29,949 bases of DNA from CAZOAR01 sp964577985 (GCA_964577985.1 CAZOAR010000032.1:1-29949); one strand, 5' to 3'. Shown: positions 1-9,166, counted from the first letter of the stretch. A program made the numbers and translations. Notes: generated by a model not told the origin, from the sequence alone.

Positions 1-1
1 G

Positions 2-88
2 AAACGTCTTGCCGTCGATGAAGATTGCCACGATATACAGGTCATCCAACTGTTTACACTTCGTCTTTTCAACATCCGGCTGCCATGA
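2..88 (+). CDS. Possible 3' end of an upstream gene (28 codons visible)
   Basis: The second forward frame is open from the window edge to a TGA at 86-88, and its stop overlaps the ATG of the next small frame as ATGA. This overlap is the main reason to consider it the end of a real gene in the same operon. The visible tail (starting KRLAVDEDCHDIQ) matches no family I recognise, and 28 codons is too short to distinguish a gene end from chance. Confidence 0.25.
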   Translation, partial: KRLAVDEDCHDIQVIQLFTLRLFNIRLP

Positions 89-263
89 AAACAGTTATGG
101 CAAATCCGCCGAAAAAAGCGGGGAAACTCTTGTTTATTCTCAGCGAAGAAGGTTTCAGCGTTGTGAAGTTCATCCTGGCCGGAACAATCCTCCCGCACAG
201 GGTTAAGAAGCACGATAACCCTGACCGCCGGCAATATGCGGTCGCAGACAGACAGGAGAACTG

Positions 264-264
<1 letters not shown>
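85..264 (+). CDS. Small hypothetical protein (59 aa) coupled to tlpA-like gene
   Basis: An open frame begins at ATG 85, or possibly at ATG 97 or upstream at ATG 25. It runs to a TGA at 262-264 that overlaps the ATG of the thioredoxin gene as TGATG. The product is basic, with a short hydrophobic patch around residues 18-36 (KLLFILSEEG, then VVKFILAGTILP), too weak for a confident membrane segment. No family is recognised. The stop/start overlap at each end suggests translational coupling, and the sequence GACAGGAGAA just before its stop serves as ribosome binding site for the next gene. It could also be only leader sequence. The real start is undecided because no good Shine-Dalgarno precedes any candidate. 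Confidence 0.35.
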
Positions 265-785
<521 letters not shown>

Positions 786-834
786 CACCAATTGTCGACT
801 CGTATGCCGCGCGTTCGATAAGCGCAGGCCCCCG

Positions 835-1066
835 AAAGAACTCAGAGGGACGAAGAGACCATGGAAGAGTCCCAAACTGCATCCCAGGGCAGACCTGCGG
901 CCCATACCCGGGAACGAATCCAGAGGGACGAAGAGACCACGGAATAGCCCCACACCGCATTTCAAGGCAGACCTTCAGCCTGCATTCGGGAAATAACCCA
1001 GAGCGAGTGTGCGACTGTGGAATAGTTCATCACCGAACATAAAGGCGGACCATCAGCCCATCAGGG
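835..1066. repeat. Three tandem copies of a diverged 78-bp repeat
   Basis: Units are 835-912 (78 bp), 913-990 (78 bp) and 991-1066 (76 bp). Units 1 and 2 share blocks such as CAGAGGGACGAAGAGACCA and GGCAGACCT, and unit 3 is more diverged but keeps CAGAG, GGAATAG and GGC.GACC. Weak similarity continues left of 835. The array fills most of the 324-bp gap between the convergent thioredoxin and PAP2 genes. Because 78 is a multiple of 3, frames stay open through units, which creates long false reading frames on both strands. No promoter or Shine-Dalgarno supports translation, so it is called non-coding. Confidence 0.8.
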
Positions 1067-1109
1067 TATGAACTCCTGCCGGCGTCCATATATGGGCATC
1101 GGTTACCTA

Positions 1110-2051
1110 CTACCACTCGAGGCAGATCGACATCCCATCGGAGTGAGGGGCCACACACCACCGTCTTGCCCGTCGCGCATCTTCTTCTCCTGTTCCACCA
1201 TGAACGTCCGCAACGATCTTCCCGACCCAGTAGCCTGCGCTGAGCCCCAGGACTACATTCCATACATAATGCTTGTTGCTCCTCACCCTCGTCACCCCGA
1301 CCATAAGGGGCGCGGCATGGAGAAACACCTTTCCGGCCCACTTCGTGACGACTTCAGCGGTCCTGTCATCGTCTCTGATTGTCAGATACTGGGCGTCAAG
1401 CGGCTTTACCATGGAGGCGGCTACCGAGCTGTGCCCCGACACTCCGTGTCCGTTCATCCGGAAGAACCCCATATCGCCGCCGTCGAACGGCCGATCCTCC
1501 GCCAGAACGAGTTGTCCGAGCCCGGTGACTGCAGCGGTGAAGAGAAGCGATTGGGCGAGCATGAGACCTGTCTCGACTTCCCGATGACTACCTGCCGCAA
1601 CACCCCCAAGGATGAACGCCATGGAGAGCGCCGGCAGTGTCGTGTTGTTTCCGAGAAACTCGAACCGCGCATAGAAGGCGTCGGGGTGGATGAAGGGGAG
1701 ATCCTCTCCACTCGACAGGTCGACTTGCCGCTGAACATCATTCTTGAAAATAACGAGCGGAATGGTGCCGGCCCCGGTGGCCACGGCGGGGAGATAGCCT
1801 TTCCAGTGCCAGGGCAGAATCGAGAGGAATATCTCCCGGGAATCAGGCACAAAGCGACCAAATGTGGCAGCGACCGTTGGTGAAGAGGTCACGGATTCGT
1901 TTTTTGATTGCGGTGAGTAGAACGCGGGATCGGCGGCAGACCCCACGAAAGGATGGATCAGGTTCTCGGCTCCAGCGCGAGCCCGGGAAGGAGTAACGAC
2001 TATGTACAGTACGGCCGCGAGGATGAGATGTCTTCGGGAGATCTGCCTCAA
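1110..2051 (-). CDS. PAP2-family (phosphatidic acid phosphatase-like) protein
   Basis: A 313-aa protein with a likely signal peptide (residues 1-27, ending SRARAG) and a PAP2/vanadium-haloperoxidase core in its second half. The three phosphatase motifs are recognisable but altered. Motif 1 is Q180-x6-R187-P188, where Lys is usual at the first position. Motif 2 is VSGH at 204-207. Motif 3 is R255-x5-H261-x3-N265, where Asp is usual instead of Asn. The central His207, Arg255 and His261 are present, so activity on a lipid or other phosphate is plausible but not assured. The start is TTG at 2051 in a TTGA overlap with the lemA-like stop. This TTG gives a sensible signal peptide. It is the last gene of a three-gene minus-strand operon. 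Confidence 0.85.
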   Translation of the reverse strand: MRQISRRHLILAAVLYIVVTPSRARAGAENLIHPFVGSAADPAFYSPQSKNESVTSSPTVAATFGRFVPDSREIFLSILPWHWKGYLPAVATGAGTIPLVIFKNDVQRQVDLSSGEDLPFIHPDAFYARFEFLGNNTTLPALSMAFILGGVAAGSHREVETGLMLAQSLLFTAAVTGLGQLVLAEDRPFDGGDMGFFRMNGHGVSGHSSVAASMVKPLDAQYLTIRDDDRTAEVVTKWAGKVFLHAAPLMVGVTRVRSNKHYVWNVVLGLSAGYWVGKIVADVHGGTGEEDARRARRWCVAPHSDGMSICLEW

Positions 2052-2617
2052 TTACCACCCGTTCCGTCGTAGTCATCCCCCATCGGCTCCCCGGCCTCCT
2101 CCTCCGGTTGAAAATTGAGCAGGCGCGCCAATAGATGGTCGGGAAACTGTTCAATCAAAACGTTGTATCGTTTCACACTATCCGCGTGATTGCGTCTCTC
2201 CTCAATAATGCGGTCCTCGGCACCAGCCAGCTCTTCACCAAGCCGCGTGAAATCGCTATCTTCCGAGAGACCCGGATATTTATCGACAAGGGCATCCAAC
2301 CCGTCCAGCGCTTCCCGCATCGCCCCGTCAGCTTCTATCAGCTCATCAGCACTGATCGCCCCGGCCAGCCTGAGACGCGCGGCGGTTATCGCATCGAAGA
2401 CCGCGTTCTCGTCGGGCGCGTATCCCTTGACGGTGCTCACCAGGATTGGAATAAGGTCATTGCGCTCCTCGATCGCGTCTTCCACGCTGGTCCGTTCACT
2501 ATCGATGTCCTCTCTGAGGCCGGACATCCGATTATACCTGGAGAAACACGACAAACCCAGGAGGAGCGGCAGGAGGACTATCGAGCCTCTGACAATTACC
2601 CGACTCTGATTTCCCAT
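2048..2617 (-). CDS. LemA-family protein
   Basis: A 189-aa protein with an N-terminal hydrophobic segment (VLLPLLLGLSC), which could be a membrane anchor or an atypical lipobox, followed by the helical LemA domain. The family signature is clear around residues 50-75: an RNDLIPILVSTVKGYAPDE block followed by ITAARLRLAG. This corresponds to the LemA pattern of an N/D-LIP-LV-TVKGYA core and an AR helix. The rest is predominantly helical and ends in an acidic Gly-rich tail. LemA proteins are membrane-associated and of poorly defined function. The chosen ATG (2617) is preceded by GAGG overlapping the stop of the upstream barrel gene, eight bases away, and a longer in-frame start at 2674 lies inside that gene and is less likely. 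It is coupled downstream to the PAP2-like gene. Confidence 0.85.
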   Translation of the reverse strand: MGNQSRVIVRGSIVLLPLLLGLSCFSRYNRMSGLREDIDSERTSVEDAIEERNDLIPILVSTVKGYAPDENAVFDAITAARLRLAGAISADELIEADGAMREALDGLDALVDKYPGLSEDSDFTRLGEELAGAEDRIIEERRNHADSVKRYNVLIEQFPDHLLARLLNFQPEEEAGEPMGDDYDGTGGN

Positions 2618-2625
2618 TTTCAGCC

Positions 2626-3471
2626 TCAAAACCTGAAGACCAGACCCGCGCTCAGCTCCAGGTCTCTGACCCATTGAGATCTCGCGTAAAAGACCTTACC
2701 TGTCAAGGGTCCATCGACATCGAGTGGAGAAAACTTCGAGAAGTGGAACTCGACATCCATCCGGGCTGACAGGACCCGGGTTATCCTGCCCGACAAGCCG
2801 CCGCCGAGATCGATGGAAACCGAGCTCCAGCCACTGACCCTTACGCTGTCTTCCGTCACCGAGGTCGTGTCGACTCTGTGGATGTCGTACTCGAAGTAAG
2901 CCACCTCCGCCGAGACCTCCTTCCTCGCTGAGTAATGTACCCATCCAAGACCAGCAGTAAGATGCGGCTTGACAGCCCCATCCAGGGGTGGACGGTACAG
3001 TAGATTCCCACCGAGTCTCACTATCGGGCTGACACTGTTTCTGAGTGTCTGGATCCCGACGGGAGGCGCAGGAGGATCCCTGAGGAGCAGGTCAGGGTCA
3101 TCATAGAGCAGCTTGTGAACATTCTCCGTGGAACTTCTCGAAATCGAAAGCTCACCCGCAAGCCAATCGGTCAGGAACATGCTCCCCCTCATGCCAATCA
3201 AGACACTCGATGGTCGGGGAAGCCCTTCATAGAATCCAGTATTGGGCTGTGGATCCAGGTTGCCATAAAAGACGACGCCTGCGTAAGGCATCACCAGGAA
3301 CCTCTCATCAGCAGTCCGGGTCGAGTCGCGTCCGATGTAGGCATCAAGTTCGCCCATGCCCGCCGCGGACAGGATTCCCGGGCTCATGACGGACACGAAG
3401 AGCAACAGCAAGCCGCTCGCCGTTTTCCCCTTGATTGCCCTGACAGTATGTAATAAATTCTCCACTATCAT
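2626..3471 (-). CDS. Outer-membrane beta-barrel-like protein
   Basis: A 281-aa protein. Residues 1-37 resemble a signal peptide, with a hydrophobic core SGLLLLFVSVMSPGILSAA. The mature part has alternating polar/hydrophobic strands with Gly-rich turns (for example LGGGLSGRITRVLSARMDVEF) and ends LSAGLVFRF. A C-terminal Phe after alternating residues is a hallmark of outer-membrane barrels recognised by BamA. The overall size suggests an OmpW/OprF-like eight-stranded barrel, but no specific family is claimed. The start at 3471 is uncertain: there is no strong Shine-Dalgarno, and an in-frame ATG at 3504 would overlap the divergent gene. It is the first gene of the operon with lemA-like and PAP2-like genes, which suggests a shared envelope role. 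Confidence 0.75.
   Translation of the reverse strand: MIVENLLHTVRAIKGKTASGLLLLFVSVMSPGILSAAGMGELDAYIGRDSTRTADERFLVMPYAGVVFYGNLDPQPNTGFYEGLPRPSSVLIGMRGSMFLTDWLAGELSISRSSTENVHKLLYDDPDLLLRDPPAPPVGIQTLRNSVSPIVRLGGNLLYRPPLDGAVKPHLTAGLGWVHYSARKEVSAEVAYFEYDIHRVDTTSVTEDSVRVSGWSSVSIDLGGGLSGRITRVLSARMDVEFHFSKFSPLDVDGPLTGKVFYARSQWVRDLELSAGLVFRF
3431..3459 (+). promoter_or_regulatory. Candidate promoter for the membrane-protein gene
   Basis: TTGATT at 3431-3436, a 17-bp spacer, and TAAATT at 3454-3459, about 35 bp before the ATG at 3495. The match is partial, and the site would lie inside the start of the divergent barrel gene, because only 23 bp separate the two start codons. Confidence 0.3.
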
Positions 3472-3494
3472 AGTGTTAACCCTGGAGAGGTGCG

Positions 3495-4202
3495 ATGCAT
3501 TCAAATTCTGTCCTCCTCAGGTGGTGCGGGTTCTGCGCAGTCGCTTACGGAATCTGCTGCGCTCTTTCTTACATCGCCTACATAGTCGGGGTCGGATATC
3601 CACCGCTCTCGATCTCTCGTCTCAATCCGCCTCAGATCATTTCGATATACCTCAATCCGGGAGTCAACGCGTCTCTCGTGATTGACTGCCTGTCCTACCT
3701 CTTCCTCTTCCCGGCCCTCGTCGGAATGAGGGTCCACCTGAAACGGATCCGCCCGGGACTCTCCGCCATAGGATTCACATTCGGCATGGTCGGATCGATC
3801 GTTCTCATGATCTCCAGTTTCATGCTCTACGGAGCCTCCGATCTCCTGGTAAAGACAGCGGGTGCTAATCTCGTGATGTTCGAAAACATGGCCGTTCTAC
3901 TTCATACAGTCTCGGGGTATCTGCAGTTCCTCATCCTCCCCCTGATAGGCACATTTTATCTAATGTGGGGATTCAGCTTCAGGAGCGGACCACGTCCCGA
4001 CCGCATTGTAGGAAACTCCCTGATCATAGCGTTTCTGTTCCTGCTTGCCGCACAGCTCGCGATCACCTGGAGCCTCAAAGGAGTGGCCGATACCAGCCTG
4101 ATGCTGAAAGTTCTCATGGTCAGCGCATCCTTCATCATGGCGGGCAGGCTCCTGAGAAAGGATGAAACGATCGACAGGACCCTCGGGCGAAGCATACTAT
4201 AG
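3495..4202 (+). CDS. Polytopic inner-membrane protein, function unknown
   Basis: A 235-aa protein with about six hydrophobic segments, roughly at residues 10-32, 56-78, 88-113, 127-160, 170-190 and 200-218, separated by short charged loops. The pattern and length resemble DUF4386-type integral membrane proteins, but no diagnostic motif was identified, so this is only a suggestion. The start is supported by GGAGAGG four bases upstream of the ATG. The gene is divergent from the envelope operon and followed 48 bp later by the DUF3604-like gene on the same strand, so the two may be co-transcribed. The C-terminal tail is charged and cytoplasmic-looking. There is no sign of truncation. Confidence 0.75.
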   Translation: MHSNSVLLRWCGFCAVAYGICCALSYIAYIVGVGYPPLSISRLNPPQIISIYLNPGVNASLVIDCLSYLFLFPALVGMRVHLKRIRPGLSAIGFTFGMVGSIVLMISSFMLYGASDLLVKTAGANLVMFENMAVLLHTVSGYLQFLILPLIGTFYLMWGFSFRSGPRPDRIVGNSLIIAFLFLLAAQLAITWSLKGVADTSLMLKVLMVSASFIMAGRLLRKDETIDRTLGRSIL

Positions 4203-4250
4203 TCTACGGTCTCCCTGGAATTCCGTCAATCAAAAAATGGACGCGGGAAA

Positions 4251-6167
4251 ATGAAATACAGCAAATATCTTCTGATAATAGTACTGGCCATCTCCATCCT
4301 GCCGCTGATCCGATTCTTCTCAGGCCGGAGTACCGACGGTCCTGAAAAACACAAAGCAGTCGAACTCGGGCAGAAACCTCATGTCTCGGACGGAAGAGGA
4401 GTCGCCACTGTTCGGCCCGCGGATCCCGTCACGGTGCTCGACAGGGGCACATGGACAATCAGCTACATCGCCGACTCCACCGGCATCGCCCTCGGTGGGG
4501 GCATAGTCTTCCAGGTCTCACCCTTCTGGGGGTGGAGCAGTCCGCAGGTGGCAGATCCTGATCAGCCCGGATATACCAGCGTACGATCGAGCAATCCTGA
4601 GGTTCGTTTCGAGTTGCAGGGCAGTGACATGGACTACATCATCGCGAGGCTCTCAGCAGGAGAACTCTCGGCGGGCGACACAGTCCAGATCACTTTTGGC
4701 GACACAGGGGATGGCGAGCATCCGGGTGGAAAAGCGAACGTGGACAAGTATGCGGAACGCGGTGAAGAATTCTTCATCAAGGTGGATGGCAATGGAGACA
4801 GTTTTTTCGTCCCGATCAAGGCGCAGCCCACCATAGACATCCTCGCGGGCCCGGCATCGAAACTGGTCGTCGAGGCGCCTTCTCTGGTGGAAACCGACAA
4901 ACCATTCGAAGTATCGGTGACCGCGCTGGACCCTCTCGACAACTGGGACAGGTCTTTTACCGCTGATATCTCAATAGAGGCTGAAGAAGGACTCTCTATG
5001 CCGGGCGACATCCAGATAGCGTCCATGGACAGCGGGCTCGCGGTCTTCCACGCTACAGCCACGAAAACGGGGAGATTCAACATAAGGGTCATTGCATCCC
5101 GCGGTTCCATGGAATCGGTGAGCGATCCAATTGTCTGTCTCCCCGAGCGGCCCGAATATCACCTCTACTGGGGAGACCTTCAGGCTCATTCAAGGATATC
5201 AGACGGCTCCGGATCGCCGGACGAGCTTTACCAGTACGCAAGATATGTCTCGGGGATGGATGTCTCCGCCGTGACCGACCACGATGCCCACGGCCTCCTC
5301 CCTCTCGACGAGAATCCTGCTCTCTGGCATGAAATCGTCGAGTCCGCGAACAGCCATTACGAGCCCGGAAAATTCGTGACATTCGTGGCGTACGAGTGGA
5401 CGAGCTGGACGTATGGACACAGGCATGTCCTCTTTCCGAAAGACGATGGCAAGGTATTCAGTTTCCGGGATCCGAAATCGGACACTCCCGCCGAACTCGG
5501 CGCCCTCCTCGCTCAGTGGGGAGCAATCGCCATCCCGCATCACCCGGCCGGAGGGCCTGTCGCCGTAGACTGGGAGCATCACGAGGACCGCTACGAGCCA
5601 CTCGTCGAGATATGTTCGGTTCACGGCAATTCCGATTCGCCCGGCGCGCCGCTGCAGATTTACCATCCTGTTGACGGAGCCTTCGTTACCGACGCCCTCC
5701 AGAGGGGATTCCGGCTCGGCATCCTCGCTTCGGGAGACACGCATGACGGCCACCCCGGGAGAAAAAGTGCGGGCGCCCCTTCTATGGGAATCGCGGGGAT
5801 ATGGGCGAGCGACCTGAGTCGGGAAGGGATCTGGGACGCGCTTCTCGCAAAGCGTGTCTATGGGACATCCGGCGAGAGGATTATCCTTCGGTTCCTGGTC
5901 GATGGGCACTGGATGGGAGAAATCGCGTCTCTGGAGAAACGCAAAGAGGCCGATTTTGAGATTCGTGTAGAGGGAAGTTCGAACATTCAGACCGTCGAGG
6001 TGCTGGAGCGCGAGCGGATCATCCAGGTCTTCCATCCTGACAGCAACGACGCGTCGATTGACTTCCAGATGCCGGTCGATCCGCCCACCTGGTTCAGGGT
6101 AAGGGTCTACCAGGAAGATGAGGGCATGGCGTGGTCCAGCCCTGTATGGTTTGATGAAAAGCGGTAG
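4251..6167 (+). CDS. DUF3604/PHP-type metallohydrolase-like protein, membrane-anchored
   Basis: A 638-aa protein with an N-terminal signal anchor (LLIIVLAISILPLI, residues 7-20). Two beta-rich, Ig-like regions follow (about 60-190 and 195-295), then a C-terminal PHP-like domain from about 303. Visible metal-site elements are WGDLQAHSRISDG (307-319), TDHDAHG (342-348), AYEWTSW, AIPHHPAGG and SGDTHDGHPG. These match the DUF3604 family, related to PHP phosphoesterases. One difference stands out: the first His of the usual D-L-H-x-H metal motif is Gln311 here, leaving His313. Substrate is unknown. The product is probably exported and tethered, acting in the periplasm. GGGAAA precedes the ATG. It sits between the membrane protein and the M16 pair. 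Confidence 0.8.
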   Translation: MKYSKYLLIIVLAISILPLIRFFSGRSTDGPEKHKAVELGQKPHVSDGRGVATVRPADPVTVLDRGTWTISYIADSTGIALGGGIVFQVSPFWGWSSPQVADPDQPGYTSVRSSNPEVRFELQGSDMDYIIARLSAGELSAGDTVQITFGDTGDGEHPGGKANVDKYAERGEEFFIKVDGNGDSFFVPIKAQPTIDILAGPASKLVVEAPSLVETDKPFEVSVTALDPLDNWDRSFTADISIEAEEGLSMPGDIQIASMDSGLAVFHATATKTGRFNIRVIASRGSMESVSDPIVCLPERPEYHLYWGDLQAHSRISDGSGSPDELYQYARYVSGMDVSAVTDHDAHGLLPLDENPALWHEIVESANSHYEPGKFVTFVAYEWTSWTYGHRHVLFPKDDGKVFSFRDPKSDTPAELGALLAQWGAIAIPHHPAGGPVAVDWEHHEDRYEPLVEICSVHGNSDSPGAPLQIYHPVDGAFVTDALQRGFRLGILASGDTHDGHPGRKSAGAPSMGIAGIWASDLSREGIWDALLAKRVYGTSGERIILRFLVDGHWMGEIASLEKRKEADFEIRVEGSSNIQTVEVLERERIIQVFHPDSNDASIDFQMPVDPPTWFRVRVYQEDEGMAWSSPVWFDEKR

Positions 6168-6285
6168 AAGTCCCCTGGCTCACGACCTTGCCAGAGACGT
6201 CGCAATTGACTAAATTGCTGTCTCTCCCACGACGCACAGTAAAGGCTCGTTGTTCAACTATTGACCTGTATACAGTGGAGGCAAT

Positions 6286-7638
6286 ATGTCAAAACGGTTA
6301 CTATCTCTCATCCTTCCCCTTCTCCTGCTGGTCATCCCGGGCCGGGCGGAGGGTAATATGGATATCGATATCCACCGGTATTCTCTCGATAACGGCCTGA
6401 CCCTGTTTGTTCTCGAGGACCACTCTGCGCCTATCGTCACGTACCAGGTCTGGTACAAGGTCGGATCGAGAAATGAAAGACCCGGTATCACGGGAATATC
6501 TCACCTTTTCGAGCACATGATGTTCAAGGGGTCAAAGAAATATGGCCCGGAGGAACACGCCCGAATCGTGAACGCCAACGGAGGCACCCTCAATGCCTTC
6601 ACGACGGAAGACCTGACGGCCTACTTCGAAAACATGCCCGCCGGCAAACTTGATCTTGCGATGGAACTTGAGGCTGAACGTGAGGAACACCTCGCCATCA
6701 ACCAGGAGAACCTTGACTCCGAAAGAAAGGTGGTGATGGAAGAACGGAGATTGCGCGTGGACACGTCCAATTTCGGAAGACTCCTCGAACAGCTGGGCGC
6801 CCTCGCGTATCAGCAGCATCCCTACCACTGGCCGGTCGTCGGCTGGATGTCTGACCTCAGGACCATTTCCGTGAAAGAGTGCATTGACTATCACGAGAAA
6901 TTTTATGCTCCGAACAACGCCACCATCGTCGTTGTAGGGGACGTGGACCCCGACGACACATATGAGCTCGTCAGGAAACACTACAGGAAGATGATGCCGG
7001 GACCGCCGCTCGACCAGACCATTACCCCCGAAGAAGAGCAGAAAGGGGAGAGACAGGCTGTCTTTTACAAACCTGCTCAATTGCCGTGGCTCGGGATTGC
7101 TTATCACATCCCCGAACAGGTCAACGATGACACATTCGTCCTCGAGGTGGTGGATCGGATACTGTCGGGCGGAAAAAGCTCGCGCATATACAAGGACTTG
7201 ATCTATGACAAGGAGATGGCGCTGTTCGTTTTCACCACAGCCGATATCCGGCTCGATCCCGGCCTCTTCATCGCCGTAGCCGGAGACATAAAACCGGGCC
7301 ATGAACCACGGGAAGTCGAAGAGGCCATCAAAGCGCAACTCCAGCGGCTCGTAGACGAACCGGTTTCGGATGATGAGCTTCAGAAGGCGAAGAACCAGCT
7401 CGAAGCCGACTTCACCTTCGATCTCCAGAGAAATTTCGGTAAGGGAACGCAGATCGCGCGTTCGGTCCTCTTTACGGGTGACCCATACTATTTCAAGAAC
7501 GTCCTCGACAAGTACCGGTCAGTGACCAAGAAAGACATAATGCGTGTCGCAAGTCGTTATTTCAAAGACGCAAACGCCTCGGTGGTAACGCTCATACCGG
7601 AGTCAGTCGAAGGACTCAAGGTCGAGAGAGTGGAATAA
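6286..7638 (+). CDS. M16-family zinc metallopeptidase, catalytic subunit
   Basis: A 450-aa protein with a signal peptide (residues 1-22) and two M16 halves. The inverted zinc motif is intact: H73-L-F-E76-H77, with the third zinc ligand Glu around 152 in VVMEERRLR, the spacing expected for the family. Typical blocks follow: KFYAPNNATIVVVGDVDP at the end of the first domain, and LPWLGIAYHIP with SGGKSSRIYKDL in the second. This is a single-chain half of a pitrilysin/processing-peptidase-like pair, probably degrading peptides in the periplasm. The start is clear, with GGAGG about five bases before the ATG. The next gene is its non-catalytic partner, as in many bacteria where two M16 genes are adjacent and form a heterodimer. 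Confidence 0.95.
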   Translation: MSKRLLSLILPLLLLVIPGRAEGNMDIDIHRYSLDNGLTLFVLEDHSAPIVTYQVWYKVGSRNERPGITGISHLFEHMMFKGSKKYGPEEHARIVNANGGTLNAFTTEDLTAYFENMPAGKLDLAMELEAEREEHLAINQENLDSERKVVMEERRLRVDTSNFGRLLEQLGALAYQQHPYHWPVVGWMSDLRTISVKECIDYHEKFYAPNNATIVVVGDVDPDDTYELVRKHYRKMMPGPPLDQTITPEEEQKGERQAVFYKPAQLPWLGIAYHIPEQVNDDTFVLEVVDRILSGGKSSRIYKDLIYDKEMALFVFTTADIRLDPGLFIAVAGDIKPGHEPREVEEAIKAQLQRLVDEPVSDDELQKAKNQLEADFTFDLQRNFGKGTQIARSVLFTGDPYYFKNVLDKYRSVTKKDIMRVASRYFKDANASVVTLIPESVEGLKVERVE

Positions 7639-7647
7639 CCCCGGGCA

Positions 7648-7667
7648 GGCTGGCCACCTGGCCGGCC
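7648..7667. other. GC-rich hairpin between the two M16 genes
   Basis: GGCTGGCC (7648-7655), loop ACCT, GGCCGGCC (7660-7667): an eight-pair stem containing one G:T pair, ten bases after the first M16 stop. There is no T-run, so it is not an intrinsic terminator. It could act as an mRNA stability element setting the ratio of the two subunits (inference). Confidence 0.5.
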
Positions 7668-7711
7668 GTGATGCAGAAGCGCCCGACCGAACTCATCCAG
7701 GGAGATAGACA

Positions 7712-9166
7712 ATGAATTATCTTAAGATCAAGATCGTCGCCAGGCTAATCGCGATGGCAGTTTTCCTTTCTTCTTTTTCGACTTTCTCCTTTTTCCCGCG
7801 ATCCGCCTCGGCGGCAGGCGCGCGGTTCCCGGAGTACAAACCTGAACGCCTCGACAACAGCCTCGAGGTTATAGTGCATGAGGACCACGAGCTTCCCATC
7901 GTCTCGTTCAGGGTGATGATAAAAGCCGGGTCGGCCATGGATCCCGCAGGGAAGGAAGGGCTTGCCAACTTCACGTCCAACGTCCTCACCGAGGGGACCG
8001 AAACCAGAAGCGCCAGGGAAATAGCCGAGGCCATAGACTTCGTTGGAGGTTCTCTCTCCTCCAGTGCCGGTTATGATGCCTCCTACATCTCGTGCGATGT
8101 GCTGACAAAAGACCTCAAACTCGCCCTGGACATCCTGTCTGACGTCATCCTTCATCCGAGTTTTCCCGGGGAAGAGGTGGAGAGACAGAGAAGTCAGATC
8201 ATAACCTCGATAGTCGGGGGGAGAGACAATAAATCTGCCATAGCGAACAAGAACTACCAGGAACTGCTCTTCGGGGACCACCCATATTCTCACCAGGTCA
8301 ACGGACTCGAAGAGAGCGTGGAGGCAATCACCCGGGACGACATAGCGGAGTTTTACGAGACCTACTATCGTCCCAACATCTCTGTTATGGTTATTACGGG
8401 TGATGTCGATACCGGGGAGGTCCTTGAATCTGTCAGGGATGCGTTGGGGACATGGAAATCAGGGATCATATTAGATCTCCCACCGGTTGAAGCGGTTGAA
8501 CCAGAGGGTTACCGGATACGCCTCGTCGACAAGCCCGATCTCACGCAGAGCGAGATTAGAGTCGGCTATCTCGGCATCAGAAGAAATGATCCGGATTACT
8601 TTCCCATGCTTCTCATGAACTACACACTGGGAGGAGGCGGCTTTTCATCCAGGCTGATGGCGAGTATAAGGGGCGAAAAAGGCCTTACTTACGGGGTCAA
8701 CAGCCACTTCAGCGCCCGGGTGTCGAGGGGTTCTTTTACGGTCTCCACCTTTACGAAAACGGCTACTACTCTCGAAACGATACAGGAGATACTGAAGGGC
8801 CTGGAAGAGATGAAGAGAAACGGGATCACTCCCGACGAGCTGAAGGACGCCAAAGCTCGTTACACAGGAGGATTCCCGCTGACCATTGAAACACCCGCTC
8901 AGGTAAGCGGGAGGATACTCGAGGCGGAACTCTACGACCTCGGAGAAGACTATTTCTTCAATTACACGACAAATATCGACCATATTGACATCGATCAGGT
9001 AAACGCCCTCGCATCCAGGTTCCTGAGGTCGCAGGACCTGGTGATAGTAGTCGTGGGCAACGCGGATCTGCTGCGTGACGATCTGAAGACGCTTGGAGAT
9101 GTGGAGGAAGTCTATTACCTGGGCAACAAGCCGGAGGGCGAGCCTCCGCACGAGCACCATCACTAA
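7712..9166 (+). CDS. M16-family peptidase-like protein, probable non-catalytic partner
   Basis: A 484-aa protein with a signal peptide of about 35 residues (ending SASAAGA). It has the same two-domain M16 architecture as its neighbour, but the HxxEH zinc motif is absent: the corresponding segment reads LANFTSNVLTEGT (84-96). The second domain retains the conserved substrate-binding Arg...Tyr region, in GGGGFSSRLMASIRGEKGLTYG. Such proteins pair with a catalytic M16 subunit and supply the R/Y substrate-binding site. The C-terminus is His-rich (PPHEHHH), which might bind metal. GGAG precedes the ATG by about nine bases. It is 73 bp downstream of the catalytic subunit with no terminator between, so co-transcription is likely. 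Transcription meets the convergent radical SAM gene 162 bp later. Confidence 0.92.
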   Translation: MNYLKIKIVARLIAMAVFLSSFSTFSFFPRSASAAGARFPEYKPERLDNSLEVIVHEDHELPIVSFRVMIKAGSAMDPAGKEGLANFTSNVLTEGTETRSAREIAEAIDFVGGSLSSSAGYDASYISCDVLTKDLKLALDILSDVILHPSFPGEEVERQRSQIITSIVGGRDNKSAIANKNYQELLFGDHPYSHQVNGLEESVEAITRDDIAEFYETYYRPNISVMVITGDVDTGEVLESVRDALGTWKSGIILDLPPVEAVEPEGYRIRLVDKPDLTQSEIRVGYLGIRRNDPDYFPMLLMNYTLGGGGFSSRLMASIRGEKGLTYGVNSHFSARVSRGSFTVSTFTKTATTLETIQEILKGLEEMKRNGITPDELKDAKARYTGGFPLTIETPAQVSGRILEAELYDLGEDYFFNYTTNIDHIDIDQVNALASRFLRSQDLVIVVVGNADLLRDDLKTLGDVEEVYYLGNKPEGEPPHEHHH

